A stretch of DNA of 64,000 nucleotides from Phycisphaerae bacterium (GTDB lineage Bacteria; Planctomycetota; Phycisphaerae; UBA1845; PWPN01), in NCBI GenBank assembly GCA_030372985.1, contig JAUCQB010000256.1, positions 58,066 to 122,065 of the forward strand. The letters run 5' to 3'. The first letter of the stretch is position 1. The number at the start of each line of letters is the position of its first letter. The notes under the pieces were generated by a model, which saw nothing but the letters and a program-made list of their open reading frames with translations, was not told the origin of the DNA and did no database searches. Shown piece by piece: positions 1 to 10,745 of this stretch. The position numbers were made by a program, and so were the translations under genes.

Positions 1-2
1 TC

Positions 3-539
3 GGCACCTATGACCCCTTGAACAGCAGACCCGCCAACGACGTCTATTTCCCTCCGAAATTCAGGCAGTTCGTGATTGATACGACCGAGGGTGGGATCCT
101 CCTTGAGGCCTTCAGTGAAAGCGATGTGATCACGTTCAGCGGCAGCGGCTTGGGTGATCCCGGCGGATGCGGCAGGGCTATCAGTCTCGGGACGGAAGAT
201 TTCATCCAGCGCATCGAAGACGACGAGAGCCTGATGTCTGAGGCCCGTCCCGAGGCCCTTCGGCCATTATGCGTGAACGACGAGCCCCAGGCCGGCATCG
301 CGTTCTTCCGTGAAACCAGCGCGGGGCCGGGTGAAGATCCTTGTCAGACCAAGGGTGAGATTGCCGCCTCCGCCGAGGCCATGAGGATCCTGCAGGGCGA
401 TCCCTTGAGGAACATCACGGATGACGCCCGTTATCCCTGTGACGGTGAGAGCATCGTAGTGATCACGTTTGTCGAAGAGTCTGCCGACACGATCCGGATC
501 GACGTGAGTATCGAGCCGCCCGCTGAGGATGAGGAATAG
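3..539 (+). CDS. hypothetical protein, C-terminal part (5' end cut by window edge)
   Basis: The frame is open from the first bases, and the first in-frame start-like codon is a TTG at 18, so the true start probably lies outside the window. About 178 residues are visible, acidic and rich in Asp and Glu, ending in a Glu/Asp tail (PPAEDEE). It contains several cysteines (GGCGRA, PLCVN, DPCQTK, RYPCDG) and beta-rich stretches, which would suit an exported protein, but the N-terminus is missing. I do not recognise a family. It converges with the FabZ-like gene, 41 bases away. Confidence 0.6.
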   Translation, partial: GTYDPLNSRPANDVYFPPKFRQFVIDTTEGGILLEAFSESDVITFSGSGLGDPGGCGRAISLGTEDFIQRIEDDESLMSEARPEALRPLCVNDEPQAGIAFFRETSAGPGEDPCQTKGEIAASAEAMRILQGDPLRNITDDARYPCDGESIVVITFVEESADTIRIDVSIEPPAEDEE

Positions 540-580
540 CGGCAAGCCGATCGTCTGACGACGGGTTGTGGGTCGGAATG

Positions 581-1084
581 CTACGGGGCGCTTGCCGTAG
601 GAGTCTGGGCGGCCAACGGCATGCCGATGATCCTGGCCTCGAAAACCAGTTTGCCATCCACGAACCCTTGGGCGTCGCAGACCGTCCGGCGCGGGCGGAC
701 CTCGACGATTTTCTCGATGATGTACATGGTCGCCGGCGGGATGACGGCTGTTCTGAACTTGACATCCTCGAGGCCGCCGAAGGCAAGGAATCGGGTCGAT
801 GGCTGCACAATCTGCGAAAGGTAAGAGGCCATCTGAGCGGCGGTCTCGAGCATCAGGACCCCGGGCATGATGGGTTGTCCGGGAATGTGGCCTCGCACCC
901 AAAACTCATCGCTTCGGATGTGGCGCAATCCCACGGCCAGCCCCGCTTCGCGGTCGATCCGCAAAATGGCGTCGAGCTGCATGAATTCGAATCGATGCGG
1001 AAGAAGCTCGTAAATCGCCTGCCGGTCGGCAAGAACTTGGCTTGGATCGATTTCACTCAGGTCGGTGAAGGGCGTGGCGGCCAT
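581..1084 (-). CDS. FabZ/FabA-like 3-hydroxyacyl-ACP dehydratase (hotdog fold)
   Basis: Probable beta-hydroxyacyl-ACP dehydratase of fatty acid or related acyl-chain synthesis, 167 aa. The FabZ landmarks are present: LPHRFEF near residues 28-34, then GHIPGQPIMPGV at 65-76 with the presumed catalytic His66 and, 14 residues later, Glu80 in LMLETAAQ. The usual second His of GHFPxHP is Gln here. The ATG at 1084 is chosen because GAGG lies six bases upstream; an in-frame GTG at 1096 would add four residues. It is last in a minus-strand series after ribF and the Hc1-like gene. Planctomycetes carry several FabZ paralogues, so this need not be the housekeeping FabZ. Confidence 0.85.
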   Translation of the reverse strand: MAATPFTDLSEIDPSQVLADRQAIYELLPHRFEFMQLDAILRIDREAGLAVGLRHIRSDEFWVRGHIPGQPIMPGVLMLETAAQMASYLSQIVQPSTRFLAFGGLEDVKFRTAVIPPATMYIIEKIVEVRPRRTVCDAQGFVDGKLVFEARIIGMPLAAQTPTASAP

Positions 1085-1333
1085 ACCCGTCCTCACAACG
1101 CAAAGAACACAAACGAAAGCTACCCGACCACTCCCGCTGGTTGAGGGGTGTGCTCGGTCCGGATACGGATCACGCGCCGTACGGAAGCCATCACGCAGTC
1201 TTCGTCCCTGGTCGCGGGGTGTACGCTCAGGCTTGTTTCAAGCCCATTGTCCCTCAGGAGGTCGATGAGTCAGTCCGCTCGGAGTCGCGACAATGCCGTC
1301 GACGCGGTTTCCGGAACCGGAATCCCCAGGGTT

Positions 1334-1513
1334 CTACTCGCCCGCCGACCGGGTCTCAAGGACCTTCTTGCGGAGTTCCTGGGCGGCCGACTTGACATCC
1401 TGCATGATCTTTCGGACGCGTGTTCCGGCGGCCTTGTTGCCCCCTTGGGCCTTGGCAACGTCATCAGCGGCTGACTCAACCAAGCGTTTCAGCTTCTCGT
1501 AATCTTCCAGCAC
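1334..1513 (-). CDS. Hc1-like small histone H1-type protein
   Basis: A 59-residue protein read from a GTG start with GGAG eight bases upstream. It begins MLEDYEKLKRLVESAADD and continues with AKAQGGNKAAGTRVRK and then QDVKSAAQELRKKVLE. This Lys/Arg/Ala-rich helical pattern with a central GGNKAAGTRVRK matches the N-terminal half of chlamydial Hc1-like nucleoid proteins, which also occur as short proteins in planctomycetes. It lies on the minus strand between ribF and the FabZ-like gene. Expected role: DNA or RNA binding and nucleoid organisation. The long Lys-rich C-terminal tail of chlamydial Hc1 is absent. Family assignment is from pattern recognition. Confidence 0.75.
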   Translation of the reverse strand: MLEDYEKLKRLVESAADDVAKAQGGNKAAGTRVRKIMQDVKSAAQELRKKVLETRSAGE

Positions 1514-1757
1514 GGCTCTTCTCCGGTAACATCCTGTCCGCCCGTCCCGCCTACCCCGATCAACATCATCGGCCAGAGGGGGACGGCGATCCGAACCTCC
1601 GGCCGTAGAGTCGGGAGTCTAGCAGACGGGCACTGGCATGCAAGGTCAGAAACGGCCTGGGAGGCAAAAAAAATGGGTTCCGGGCCGGGGACAGGCAATC
1701 CGCGGCGGCTTTGCGGGGGCTGGCGGGCGAATTCGGGGCATGACTGGCGTTAATCCG

Positions 1758-2696
1758 TCACCCGTGTTGTCCACAGACCTGACGAGTTCGCTCGACATCT
1801 TTGGCGATTTGCTGGCAGAGAGCACCCACCGTGTCATAGCGAACCTGCGGTCGGAGCCATTGCAGGAACTCGATCCGGAGCGCTTGCCCATAGGTCTCTT
1901 CATTGAAGTCCAGCAGGTGGGCCTCGATGACAAGTCGGTGTTCTTCGAAGGTGGGTGTCCTGCCGATGCTGATGGCCGCAGGGTAGCGACGGCCGCCCAG
2001 TACGCCAAAGCCTGCGTAGACGCCCTCGGCGGGAACCAGTTGATCGCCAGGATCGATGTTGGCCGTTGGAAACCCCATCCCCGATCCCCGGCCGACGCCG
2101 TGGATGACCTGACCCAGCAGGGCGTATGGGCGTCCGAGGCAGATGGCCGCCTGATCGACGGGGCCGGCGGTGAGCAGTTGCCGAACAAGTGAACTCGAAA
2201 TCACCGCGTCCGGATGGCCGCCCAACCCTATCCGAACGGGTTCCACGACCTGGACCTGAAAACCGTGCCGGGCAGCGGCAGCCCGGAGTGTCTCGACGTT
2301 TCCTTGACGGTGACGGCCGAATCCGAAGGATGGGCCTTCAACAATGGCCGACGGACGAAACCGCCTGACCATCACGTGTTCTATGAAGTCGGTGGCGCTC
2401 AGTTGAAGCAACCCCGCGTTGCTCTCGGCCACGACGGTCACGTCCGCGCCGGCCCGCTCGAGCTGCCGGAGCTTCTCGGGCAGTGGGGTCAATACGGCCG
2501 GCATCCTCTCGGGCGTGAGGACTGTCAGCGGATGCGGATCGAAAGTCATGGCCACCAGTTCGGTCCCGGCGGCCTGGGCCTTCAGGCGACCGGCCTGGAG
2601 GATCGCCTGGTGTCCGCGATGCACGCCGTCGAAATTGCCGATGCTCAGGACGACCCCGCTCATCGGCTCGAACTCAAGACCGCGTATGACCCGCAT
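1758..2696 (-). CDS. ribF: bifunctional riboflavin kinase / FAD synthetase
   Basis: Makes FMN from riboflavin and then FAD, 312 aa (family about 300-320). The N-terminal nucleotidyltransferase domain shows GNFDGVHRGHQ near residues 21-31 and TFDPHP near 51-56. The C-terminal flavokinase domain shows GRGSGMGFPTANI near 200-212, then the EGVYAG stretch and a RIEFLQWLRP end typical of the family. Start ATG has AGGAG 11 bases upstream. It sits 220 bp downstream of mlaD on the same strand and may be read from its own promoter. Confidence 0.96.
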   Translation of the reverse strand: MRVIRGLEFEPMSGVVLSIGNFDGVHRGHQAILQAGRLKAQAAGTELVAMTFDPHPLTVLTPERMPAVLTPLPEKLRQLERAGADVTVVAESNAGLLQLSATDFIEHVMVRRFRPSAIVEGPSFGFGRHRQGNVETLRAAAARHGFQVQVVEPVRIGLGGHPDAVISSSLVRQLLTAGPVDQAAICLGRPYALLGQVIHGVGRGSGMGFPTANIDPGDQLVPAEGVYAGFGVLGGRRYPAAISIGRTPTFEEHRLVIEAHLLDFNEETYGQALRIEFLQWLRPQVRYDTVGALCQQIAKDVERTRQVCGQHG

Positions 2697-2916
2697 GGAC
2701 GGCTAGTCTCCTGTCATTTCCACAGGGCAAACCATGGTAGTTGCCGCCCTCATCCCGTTCACGGCCGGCGATTCTCGTCAGCTCAAAGGGCGTTACTGAC
2801 GGCCTGTCCCGAGCCATGTCGAGGGGCTTGTCCGCCAGTTCGACCTGTGCGGCTGCCGGTCGCTCCTGCAGGCGCAACTGGCCCGGCAGAACTGGCCCTC
2901 CCCCGTTGTGGATTCC

Positions 2917-4014
2917 TCAGCCGCCCAGCAGGCCGCTCTTCTGCCATTGTTTGACCAGCACCTTGAGTTCCTGCGCGGCCTCGCCAAGGCGACGCACGGT
3001 CAGCATCAGCTCTTCGTACAACTTCGGATCGCGCAGCAGCATGGGCACCGCCCCCTGCCCGTCGTTCAAGGTTTCACCCGTGGCTACCAGTTGATCCAGC
3101 AGCCGGGAAAGCTGTTCGATATTGCCGATCAGCTTCTTGCCCAGAGCATCAATGTGCTCGCGCGTGAGCGTCACAGTCGAGTTGACGTTTGTGAGCACAT
3201 CGCTCGCCTGTGTCGCCGCCACCTGAAGCCTGCCGGAAAAGTCCCTGAACCCGATCATGGCGAGCTTGGCGTCCTCGCTGGCCTGGCGGAGGTTGGCCAA
3301 CACGTTCCGCGCGTTGGACTGGCTTTCAGGGTCGCCGAAGACCGTATCGAGGTGCTTGAGCACGTCGTGCAGTCTCTCGACCGTGGTGTACAGATTCGCG
3401 GTTACGTCCGGCGGCTTGTCGGGACTGTCGATCAAGCGGACCGGCCGGAACTCCAGCAACTGTGTTACCGCGTTCGCTGCCGGCGTCAGCGCCTCGGCCA
3501 GCGTTCCGATCTGGGCCGTTGTCTTCTCCAGCGTGCTGATGAACTGCGGGCTTAGGATCTTCTCGAGGGGATTGACCTGCTCGCCCAGGATCTCGCCGCT
3601 TCCGTCTTTGGGTAGCGACGCAAATCTCTGCGGCGGAATGACCACCGGAATTCGGCCGGTCGGCGGGAGGATATTGATGACCGGCTGGCCCATCAGCGGA
3701 GACTCGACAAACGCCTTCCATCCGACCGGGATCTCGTATTTGCCGCGAACGTCGATCCTGGCAACGACGCCCTCCGTGGGATTGGTGGGATCTTTCAACT
3801 CGACGCTCAGGACGCTGCCGATCTGAACGCCGGCCAGAAACACCTGCGTGCCCTCGCGGACGCCGGAAACGGTGTCAAACCGGGCCGTGATCGTGTAACC
3901 TCGCGTGAGAAACTGGAACCGTGATTCGCCGAACATGACCAACACGATGCCGAAGGCGATCAAGCCTCCGAGTACGAACAATCCCACAAGAGCGTTGCGT
4001 CGTTGATCGGTCAT
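2917..4014 (-). CDS. mlaD: MCE-family (MlaD-like) substrate-binding protein of a lipid ABC transporter
   Basis: Membrane-anchored periplasmic component of an Mla-type phospholipid transporter, 365 aa. One N-terminal transmembrane helix (residues about 9-27) is followed by a single MCE domain (about 38-115, ending in GQPVINILPP). A long alpha-helical C-terminal region of about 200 residues looks coiled and could form the hydrophobic tunnel known in this family. Its ATG overlaps the mlaF stop (ATGA), so the genes are translationally coupled in the order mlaE-mlaF-mlaD. E. coli MlaD is about half as long; longer forms are common outside Proteobacteria. Confidence 0.9.
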   Translation of the reverse strand: MTDQRRNALVGLFVLGGLIAFGIVLVMFGESRFQFLTRGYTITARFDTVSGVREGTQVFLAGVQIGSVLSVELKDPTNPTEGVVARIDVRGKYEIPVGWKAFVESPLMGQPVINILPPTGRIPVVIPPQRFASLPKDGSGEILGEQVNPLEKILSPQFISTLEKTTAQIGTLAEALTPAANAVTQLLEFRPVRLIDSPDKPPDVTANLYTTVERLHDVLKHLDTVFGDPESQSNARNVLANLRQASEDAKLAMIGFRDFSGRLQVAATQASDVLTNVNSTVTLTREHIDALGKKLIGNIEQLSRLLDQLVATGETLNDGQGAVPMLLRDPKLYEELMLTVRRLGEAAQELKVLVKQWQKSGLLGG

Positions 4015-4799
4015 TTAGAAGCCTCCCCGGAAGGCACGGGCGCAATGACGAGGTCCGCATCGCCGGTGACGAACCGGCGAACCCGCTGGTCCGTCGAATT
4101 CCGGAAGTCATCGGCCGTGCCGTCGGCGATAAAGCCGCCTTGTGATAACATGAGGATTCGGTCGGCAACCTTGAAAGCGCTGGTCATGTCGTGTGTGACC
4201 ACCACGCTGGTGACGCCGAGTTCCTGTTGCAGTTTGATGATCAAGTCGTTGATCGTGTCGGCCCGGATCGGGTCCAGGCCGGTGGTGGGTTCGTCGTAGA
4301 GGATGATCTCGGGGTCCAGCGCGATCGCGCGAGCCAGCGCGACGCGCTTGCGCTGTCCGCCGGACAGCTCGGCCGGGCGCTTCGGCTGGATGCCGTCCAG
4401 ACCGACCAGAGCCAGCTTCTTCGCCACAACGGCGTTGATCTCTCTCTCCGACAGATGCGTATGCTCCCGCAGCGGAAAGGCCACGTTCTCGCCCGCGCTC
4501 ATCGAGTCGAACAGGGCGCCCATCTGGAACAGAAAGCCAAATCGCTTTCTGACCGGGTCAAGCTGCCATTCCTTGAGTTGGTCGATCCGCTGTCCCCCGA
4601 CGTAGACCTCACCCTGATCCGGGTGAATGAGCCCCAGCATGTGCTTCAGCAGCACGCTCTTGCCTGTGCCCGACTCGCCGATCACCACCGTGGTCTTCGC
4701 ACGCTCCAGGGCGAGGTCCACGCCGTTCAGAACGGTCAGTCGTCCGAATCGCTTGTGGACTTTGCGGAACTCGACGATCGGTTCAGCTCGGGTCTTCAT
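4011..4799 (-). CDS. mlaF: ABC transporter ATPase, MlaF-like
   Basis: Cytoplasmic ATPase of the Mla-type lipid transporter, 262 aa. Walker A GESGTGKS at residues 41-48, signature LSGGQRKR, Walker B IILYDEP and the D-loop TTGLDP are all visible, followed by the switch THDM. The open frame extends further upstream to 5057, but that part lies inside mlaE in another frame. ATG 4799 is preceded by GAGGGG and yields the usual family length. It lies 29 bases after mlaE and overlaps mlaD by four bases. Confidence 0.94.
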   Translation of the reverse strand: MKTRAEPIVEFRKVHKRFGRLTVLNGVDLALERAKTTVVIGESGTGKSVLLKHMLGLIHPDQGEVYVGGQRIDQLKEWQLDPVRKRFGFLFQMGALFDSMSAGENVAFPLREHTHLSEREINAVVAKKLALVGLDGIQPKRPAELSGGQRKRVALARAIALDPEIILYDEPTTGLDPIRADTINDLIIKLQQELGVTSVVVTHDMTSAFKVADRILMLSQGGFIADGTADDFRNSTDQRVRRFVTGDADLVIAPVPSGEASK

Positions 4800-4828
4800 G
4801 GATCGTCCCCTCGCGGGGTCAGCCTCCG

Positions 4829-5689
4829 TCAGAATACCGACTTGAATCCCCAGATCGACTCGTACAGGCCCTTGAGACCGAAGGCCAGGAAGAAGTCGAG
4901 GATCAGGATCACGACAAACCCCAGCACGAACGATTCGGTGCAGGCCTTGCCGACCCCTTCGGCGCCGGGCTTGCAGTTGAACCCCTTGTAGCAGGAGATC
5001 AGGCCGATGCAGGCTCCGAAGAAGACGCTCTTGAGCAGACCCGAGGCGACGTCCCATTTTTCCAGCGCGGCAGCGGTGTAGTCCCAGTAGACGCTGTTGG
5101 GAATGTCAAAAAGCGGGACGCAGATGAACCACCCGCCGCCCACGCCCATCAGATCGCAATAGAGGGTCAACACGGGCGTCAAGAGGACGCACGCCGCAAA
5201 TCGCGGAGACACCAGGACGCGAATGGGGTCGGTTCCCATTGATCGAAGGGCATCGAGTTGCTCGGTGACGTTCATGGTGCCCAGTTCCGCGGCCAGGGCG
5301 CCTCCGACGCGGCCGGCAAGCATCACACCCGCCAGCACCGGACCCAATTCCCGAACGACCGAGAGGCTGACAATCACCCCCATCCGCTCGGCCAGACCTA
5401 CGGACATGAACTGTTCGATGGCCTGTACGGCCAGCACCATGCCCACGAAAACGCCGGTGATGAGGATGACCGGAACGCTCAGTGTCCCAATCGCGTAACA
5501 CTGCGGAAGAAATCGCTGAATGTCGCGACGGCGCAGCAACGTCAGGGGTGCGTAACGCATCGTCCGACCGGCAAACAGCCAGAAATCACCGAAATTCGCC
5601 AGACCGCAAATGATGGCTCGGCCGAGCGAGGCCAACCAGGCGGTTTGGGGCGGGCAGCCCGGCGTGGCTGAACTGTCCTGGGCGGACAT
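4829..5689 (-). CDS. mlaE: MlaE-like ABC transporter permease
   Basis: Integral membrane permease of the Mla lipid transporter, 286 aa, first gene of mlaE-mlaF-mlaD. It has the family features: several hydrophobic helices from about residue 75, the RELGPVLAGVMLAGRVG segment and the cytoplasmic coupling stretch EQLDALRSMGTDPIRVLVSPR. Start ATG has GGAGG eight bases upstream. No mlaC or mlaB gene is adjacent, so soluble carrier functions would have to be elsewhere or absent. Confidence 0.93.
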   Translation of the reverse strand: MSAQDSSATPGCPPQTAWLASLGRAIICGLANFGDFWLFAGRTMRYAPLTLLRRRDIQRFLPQCYAIGTLSVPVILITGVFVGMVLAVQAIEQFMSVGLAERMGVIVSLSVVRELGPVLAGVMLAGRVGGALAAELGTMNVTEQLDALRSMGTDPIRVLVSPRFAACVLLTPVLTLYCDLMGVGGGWFICVPLFDIPNSVYWDYTAAALEKWDVASGLLKSVFFGACIGLISCYKGFNCKPGAEGVGKACTESFVLGFVVILILDFFLAFGLKGLYESIWGFKSVF

Positions 5690-5733
5690 CGTTGTGACCT
5701 CCGGCAGAACGTCTGTGCAGGTATCCGTCCATA

Positions 5734-5762
5734 TCTCTATCGGCGCGTCTCGAGGATGTCAA
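5734..5762 (-). promoter_or_regulatory. possible sigma-70 promoter of the mla operon
   Basis: On the minus strand a perfect TTGACA (5762-5757) is followed after exactly 17 bases by TAGAGA (5739-5734), a weak match to TATAAT. It lies 45 bases upstream of the mlaE start codon, in the divergent gap between mlaE and the DUF6599 gene. The -35 and spacing are good and the -10 poor, so this is a candidate only. Confidence 0.4.
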
Positions 5763-5965
5763 ATCCTTGCGACAACCTTAGTTATGGCAAGGGGCCCACC
5801 CTCGGGCCCGTTCTTGACAGATCGCCTCCACCAGAAACAATAGCGGGTTGCGGCTTGTCGGACGGCGCGCGTCCGGCAACGGGTTGACGGATGCCGGAGG
5901 CACGCCGGGTATCTGGGCAGAGGCTGTCGATCGCGCCGCGTCGGGAGGCAACGAGCATACCAAGC

Positions 5966-7642
5966 ATGGCCACGCCAAAGACGAGAGGACGCACCCCAAG
6001 CTTGAAGGAGGGGGTCATTGGCCTGCTGATTCTTATTCTCCTGGCCGTGATGGTGTTCACCTTCGTGCTGTCGGGCGGCTTGTTCGACGGAGTGGTCGAA
6101 CGCGTGCCCGTTCTTCAGAGGTTGAAAGGGATCATTGGGCTCAGGGAGGATCGCCTTTTCGACATTGCCTTGGGCAACATGACATCCGCCTCGCCACCCG
6201 TTGAAATCCAGATTGCCCGCAGGCTGTTGCCCGCCGCCCGACCGGAGGGTGACGGTCACTACGCGGTGTACGCCGTTGGTCCCGGCGAGAAGGTCGATGT
6301 GATCCGAGAGGCGAAAGGGCCGGGAGATAGTACCAGGGTGATTGTTCGAAGCCAGGAGGAACCGGACGCATTGGCCAAAGAAGCGGCAGGATTTGGAACC
6401 GGTTGGCTTTACGCATCCAGCCGGTTGGCAAAAGATGCCGAGCTCTTGCTCCGGGTTGTCGATACCGGACAGCCGTCGAACGCTGAAAAGCTGGCTGCCG
6501 CCAGGAAGCCTGCAAACGCGAAGGCCCTGAGTCTCGGCAGGGGGGGGTGGCAGGATGAGTCGTCCGGCGCCTGCGGCTTCTGGTCCGGTCGCTACTACAC
6601 GGAAGTGGCTCTTGCCGGAGGCCCAGCGGTTGGGCTGGACCAAGTGGCCGATCTGCGGCAGATCGCGGCCGATCTGGCCGCCAACCAACTGGCCTATGGC
6701 AGTGAAATTGAGGTCGTTGAGCCGTCAGTGAAGGAGCCGGGTGATAAGGCTCTCTCCGCGGTCGCACGGGTGGCGGACTTCGCGTCGGTTCCCGGCGGGC
6801 AGGTCATGCCCCCCTCCAAGATCGACCGGTTCACGGACAACCTGTACGAGAAGATCGACGGCAAGGAAGGCATGTTCCGATCCTTTCATTTTGTCGCGCT
6901 TCGTTTCGCACAATATACGCACGCCCAGACCCAGGAATCGTTCGATGCGTACATCTATGACATGGGCGAGCCGGTGAACGCCTTCGGTATCTACATGGGA
7001 GAGAGAAGTCCGACGGCAAAGGCCTGGTCGCTGGGGCGCGACGCTTACGTTTCCGGCTCCAGTGCCTTTTTCTGCAAGGACAAGTACTATGTGCACGTGC
7101 TTGGTCCGCCCGAGGGCGGCGACGACAAGCTGGAGGTCTCCAAAGCGATTGCCACGGCCATTGCGGCGACCATTCCGGACACCGACAAGCCGTTCTGGGT
7201 CGAGCAGCACCTGCCCGCCGAGGGCCGCACGCCGAACAGCCTGAAATACGAGGCCACCAGCGGCTTGGGCTACGATTTCATCCAGCGGATGTTTCGCGCC
7301 GAATACCAGGTCGAGGGCAAAACCTTTCAGCTCTTTGTGGTCAGGGCGGCGGACGCGGCTGCGGCACGGGTGCTTTTCGACAAATACACCGAGGCGACGG
7401 CCAAATATGACAGGGTGGTTTCGAAGGGCACTGATGCACAAGGGCAGAAGGTGATCGGGGAGTCGCTGGGTTTTTACAGTGTCGCCTTCACGAAGGGCGT
7501 ATTTTTCGGGGGCGTGACCGAATGTGAGGATCAGGCTCTGGCCGTCAAGCAGGCCGAGGCCTTTCGAGCGATGCTCCCGGCCGACGCAGAAGGCGCGACC
7601 GAGCCACCGGTCAGCGCTCCGGCCGATGGCGAACAAGGTTGA
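5966..7642 (+). CDS. membrane-anchored DUF6599-type protein
   Basis: Protein of unknown function, about 558 aa from ATG 5966; an ATG at 5891 would add 25 residues, and neither has a convincing ribosome site. A single N-terminal membrane helix (about 16-36) is followed by a large extracytoplasmic part. The middle (about 285-400) shows LYEKIDGKEGMF, then YIYDMGEPVNAFGIYMGER and a CKDKYYVHVLG stretch, which is how I recognise DUF6599. A related but shorter pattern (SGRYYTEVALAGG) occurs earlier, so the protein may hold two degenerate copies. It stands nine bases before the Tat DUF362 gene and upstream of the polyferredoxin, so a role with that redox cluster is inferred. Confidence 0.7.
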   Translation: MATPKTRGRTPSLKEGVIGLLILILLAVMVFTFVLSGGLFDGVVERVPVLQRLKGIIGLREDRLFDIALGNMTSASPPVEIQIARRLLPAARPEGDGHYAVYAVGPGEKVDVIREAKGPGDSTRVIVRSQEEPDALAKEAAGFGTGWLYASSRLAKDAELLLRVVDTGQPSNAEKLAAARKPANAKALSLGRGGWQDESSGACGFWSGRYYTEVALAGGPAVGLDQVADLRQIAADLAANQLAYGSEIEVVEPSVKEPGDKALSAVARVADFASVPGGQVMPPSKIDRFTDNLYEKIDGKEGMFRSFHFVALRFAQYTHAQTQESFDAYIYDMGEPVNAFGIYMGERSPTAKAWSLGRDAYVSGSSAFFCKDKYYVHVLGPPEGGDDKLEVSKAIATAIAATIPDTDKPFWVEQHLPAEGRTPNSLKYEATSGLGYDFIQRMFRAEYQVEGKTFQLFVVRAADAAAARVLFDKYTEATAKYDRVVSKGTDAQGQKVIGESLGFYSVAFTKGVFFGGVTECEDQALAVKQAEAFRAMLPADAEGATEPPVSAPADGEQG

Positions 7643-7651
7643 GACACCACG

Positions 7652-8800
7652 ATGAGTGAGACCGCCCGACGGCAGAATCCCGATAAAGCGATGGAGCCGA
7701 GTGCGTGGACGCGCCGCGACCTGATTGTCCGTGGCGGTCAAACGATTGTCGCTGCCGGCCTGGCGACTGGGGCGGCCGTCTGTCTCCACGATCCCAAGGG
7801 TGGCGCCGGCCTCCAGCCTCCTGAGCCGATCCGGCTGAAGGACTACTTTGCCAAGATAAAACCCGACTACCCCTCATCGGCTCCGCGACTGTCGGCCGCC
7901 TATGGCAAGCCGGAACGGATCGGCGATCTGACGCACATTCGAGCCTTGGTCGAGGCCGCCGTTGCCGGCTTGGATCGCGACCTGGGGATATCCAGGTTCG
8001 TCAACCGCGGTGACGTCGTTTTGCTCAAGCCGAACGTCGGCTTCGATCGCGACCCGCGGCTTGGCGCCACAACCAACCCGCTGGTCGTTCAGGCGGTCAT
8101 CCAGCTTTGCAGGCAGGCCAAGGCGGGCAAGATCATCGTGGCCGACAACCCGATCGAGAGCCCCGGCGCCTGCTTTGCCAAGAGCGGAATCGCAGCCGCG
8201 GCCAAGGCTGAAGGGGCGACAGTCGCCATCTACTCATCTGCTCACGAACGGGCGGTTGAGATTCGGCCCGGCCGGCCCGAGCCAAGCCGCAATGAGGCCC
8301 TCGGCACCTGGCCGATCTTCTGGAAGCCGCTCAAGGAGGCCGACAAGGTCATCGGATTGCCGGTGATCAAGGACCACAACCTGTGTTCCGCCTCGATGAC
8401 CATGAAGAACTGGTATGGCCTGCTGAGCGGGCGACGCAATCAGTTTCACCAGGCGATTCACGACATTATCAGCGATCTCGGCTTCATGATGAAGCCGACG
8501 CTCATCATCGCCGACGGGACGCGGGTCATGATGCGCAACGGCCCGACGGGCGGTCGGCTCGACGACGTCCAAGTGGGTGGCGTCACCGGCCGGCCGACGA
8601 TCGTTGCCAGTGTCGACCAGGTGGCCTGCGACGCGTGGTGCTACCAGAACCTGCTCAAGCGGGACCCCGAGGATGCCAAGGCTCCGTTGAAGTACATCGA
8701 ACTGGCTTATGCGAAGTTCGGTCAGGACTCAAGCCGCATCGTCGCAAGACACTGGCAGGATTACGAACGACAAGGGCTGATCGCAGAGGCGAAGCTGTGA
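7652..8800 (+). CDS. Tat-exported DUF362 domain protein
   Basis: DUF362-family protein, 382 aa. The N-terminus carries a twin-arginine signal (TRRDLIVRG near residues 16-24, followed by a hydrophobic Ala/Gly stretch), so it is probably folded in the cytoplasm and exported. The core contains VVLLKPNVGFDRDP, VADNPIESPG and KDHNLCSASMTMKNWYG, typical of DUF362. The family often sits beside, or is fused to, ferredoxin domains, but no CxxCxxC cluster is present here. It lies between the DUF6599 gene and the polyferredoxin gene. Function is unknown; a redox-linked role is inferred from context. Confidence 0.85.
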   Translation: MSETARRQNPDKAMEPSAWTRRDLIVRGGQTIVAAGLATGAAVCLHDPKGGAGLQPPEPIRLKDYFAKIKPDYPSSAPRLSAAYGKPERIGDLTHIRALVEAAVAGLDRDLGISRFVNRGDVVLLKPNVGFDRDPRLGATTNPLVVQAVIQLCRQAKAGKIIVADNPIESPGACFAKSGIAAAAKAEGATVAIYSSAHERAVEIRPGRPEPSRNEALGTWPIFWKPLKEADKVIGLPVIKDHNLCSASMTMKNWYGLLSGRRNQFHQAIHDIISDLGFMMKPTLIIADGTRVMMRNGPTGGRLDDVQVGGVTGRPTIVASVDQVACDAWCYQNLLKRDPEDAKAPLKYIELAYAKFGQDSSRIVARHWQDYERQGLIAEAKL

Positions 8801-8828
8801 ATCGGAGATGTCATCGTATCGGAGGATC

Positions 8829-8870
8829 GGCAGGTCTCTGCCGCCTTTGGCGGCTCCGACCGTGCCCTAC
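8829..8870 (-). repeat. REP-like element, GTAG head plus GCCGCC-AAAG-GGCGGC-type hairpin
   Basis: Reads on the minus strand GTAGGGCACGGTCGGAGCC, then GCCAAAGGCGGCAGAGACCT and GCC. It is the same element, apart from a few changes, as those at 13132, 52004 and 62912, and a relative of 38943. It fills the gap between the DUF362 and polyferredoxin genes. The fixed GTAG head next to an imperfect palindrome is the layout of REP sequences served by RAYT transposases. Confidence 0.75.
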
Positions 8871-8903
8871 GTGCTGACTGCTCAGTGCTGAAAGCTTACA
8901 GCT

Positions 8904-10745
<1,842 letters not shown>

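Noticed and set aside
1120..1269. Minus-strand frame reading LLRDNGLETSLSVHP and on to a TAG, with protein-like composition.
   Set aside because: It is preceded in frame by a stop with no usable start until 22 codons before the end. It may be a gene relic but cannot be supported as a gene.
2674..2877. 67-residue minus-strand frame overlapping the ribF start.
   Set aside because: It overlaps the well-supported ribF start, and its composition looks like GC-driven noise.
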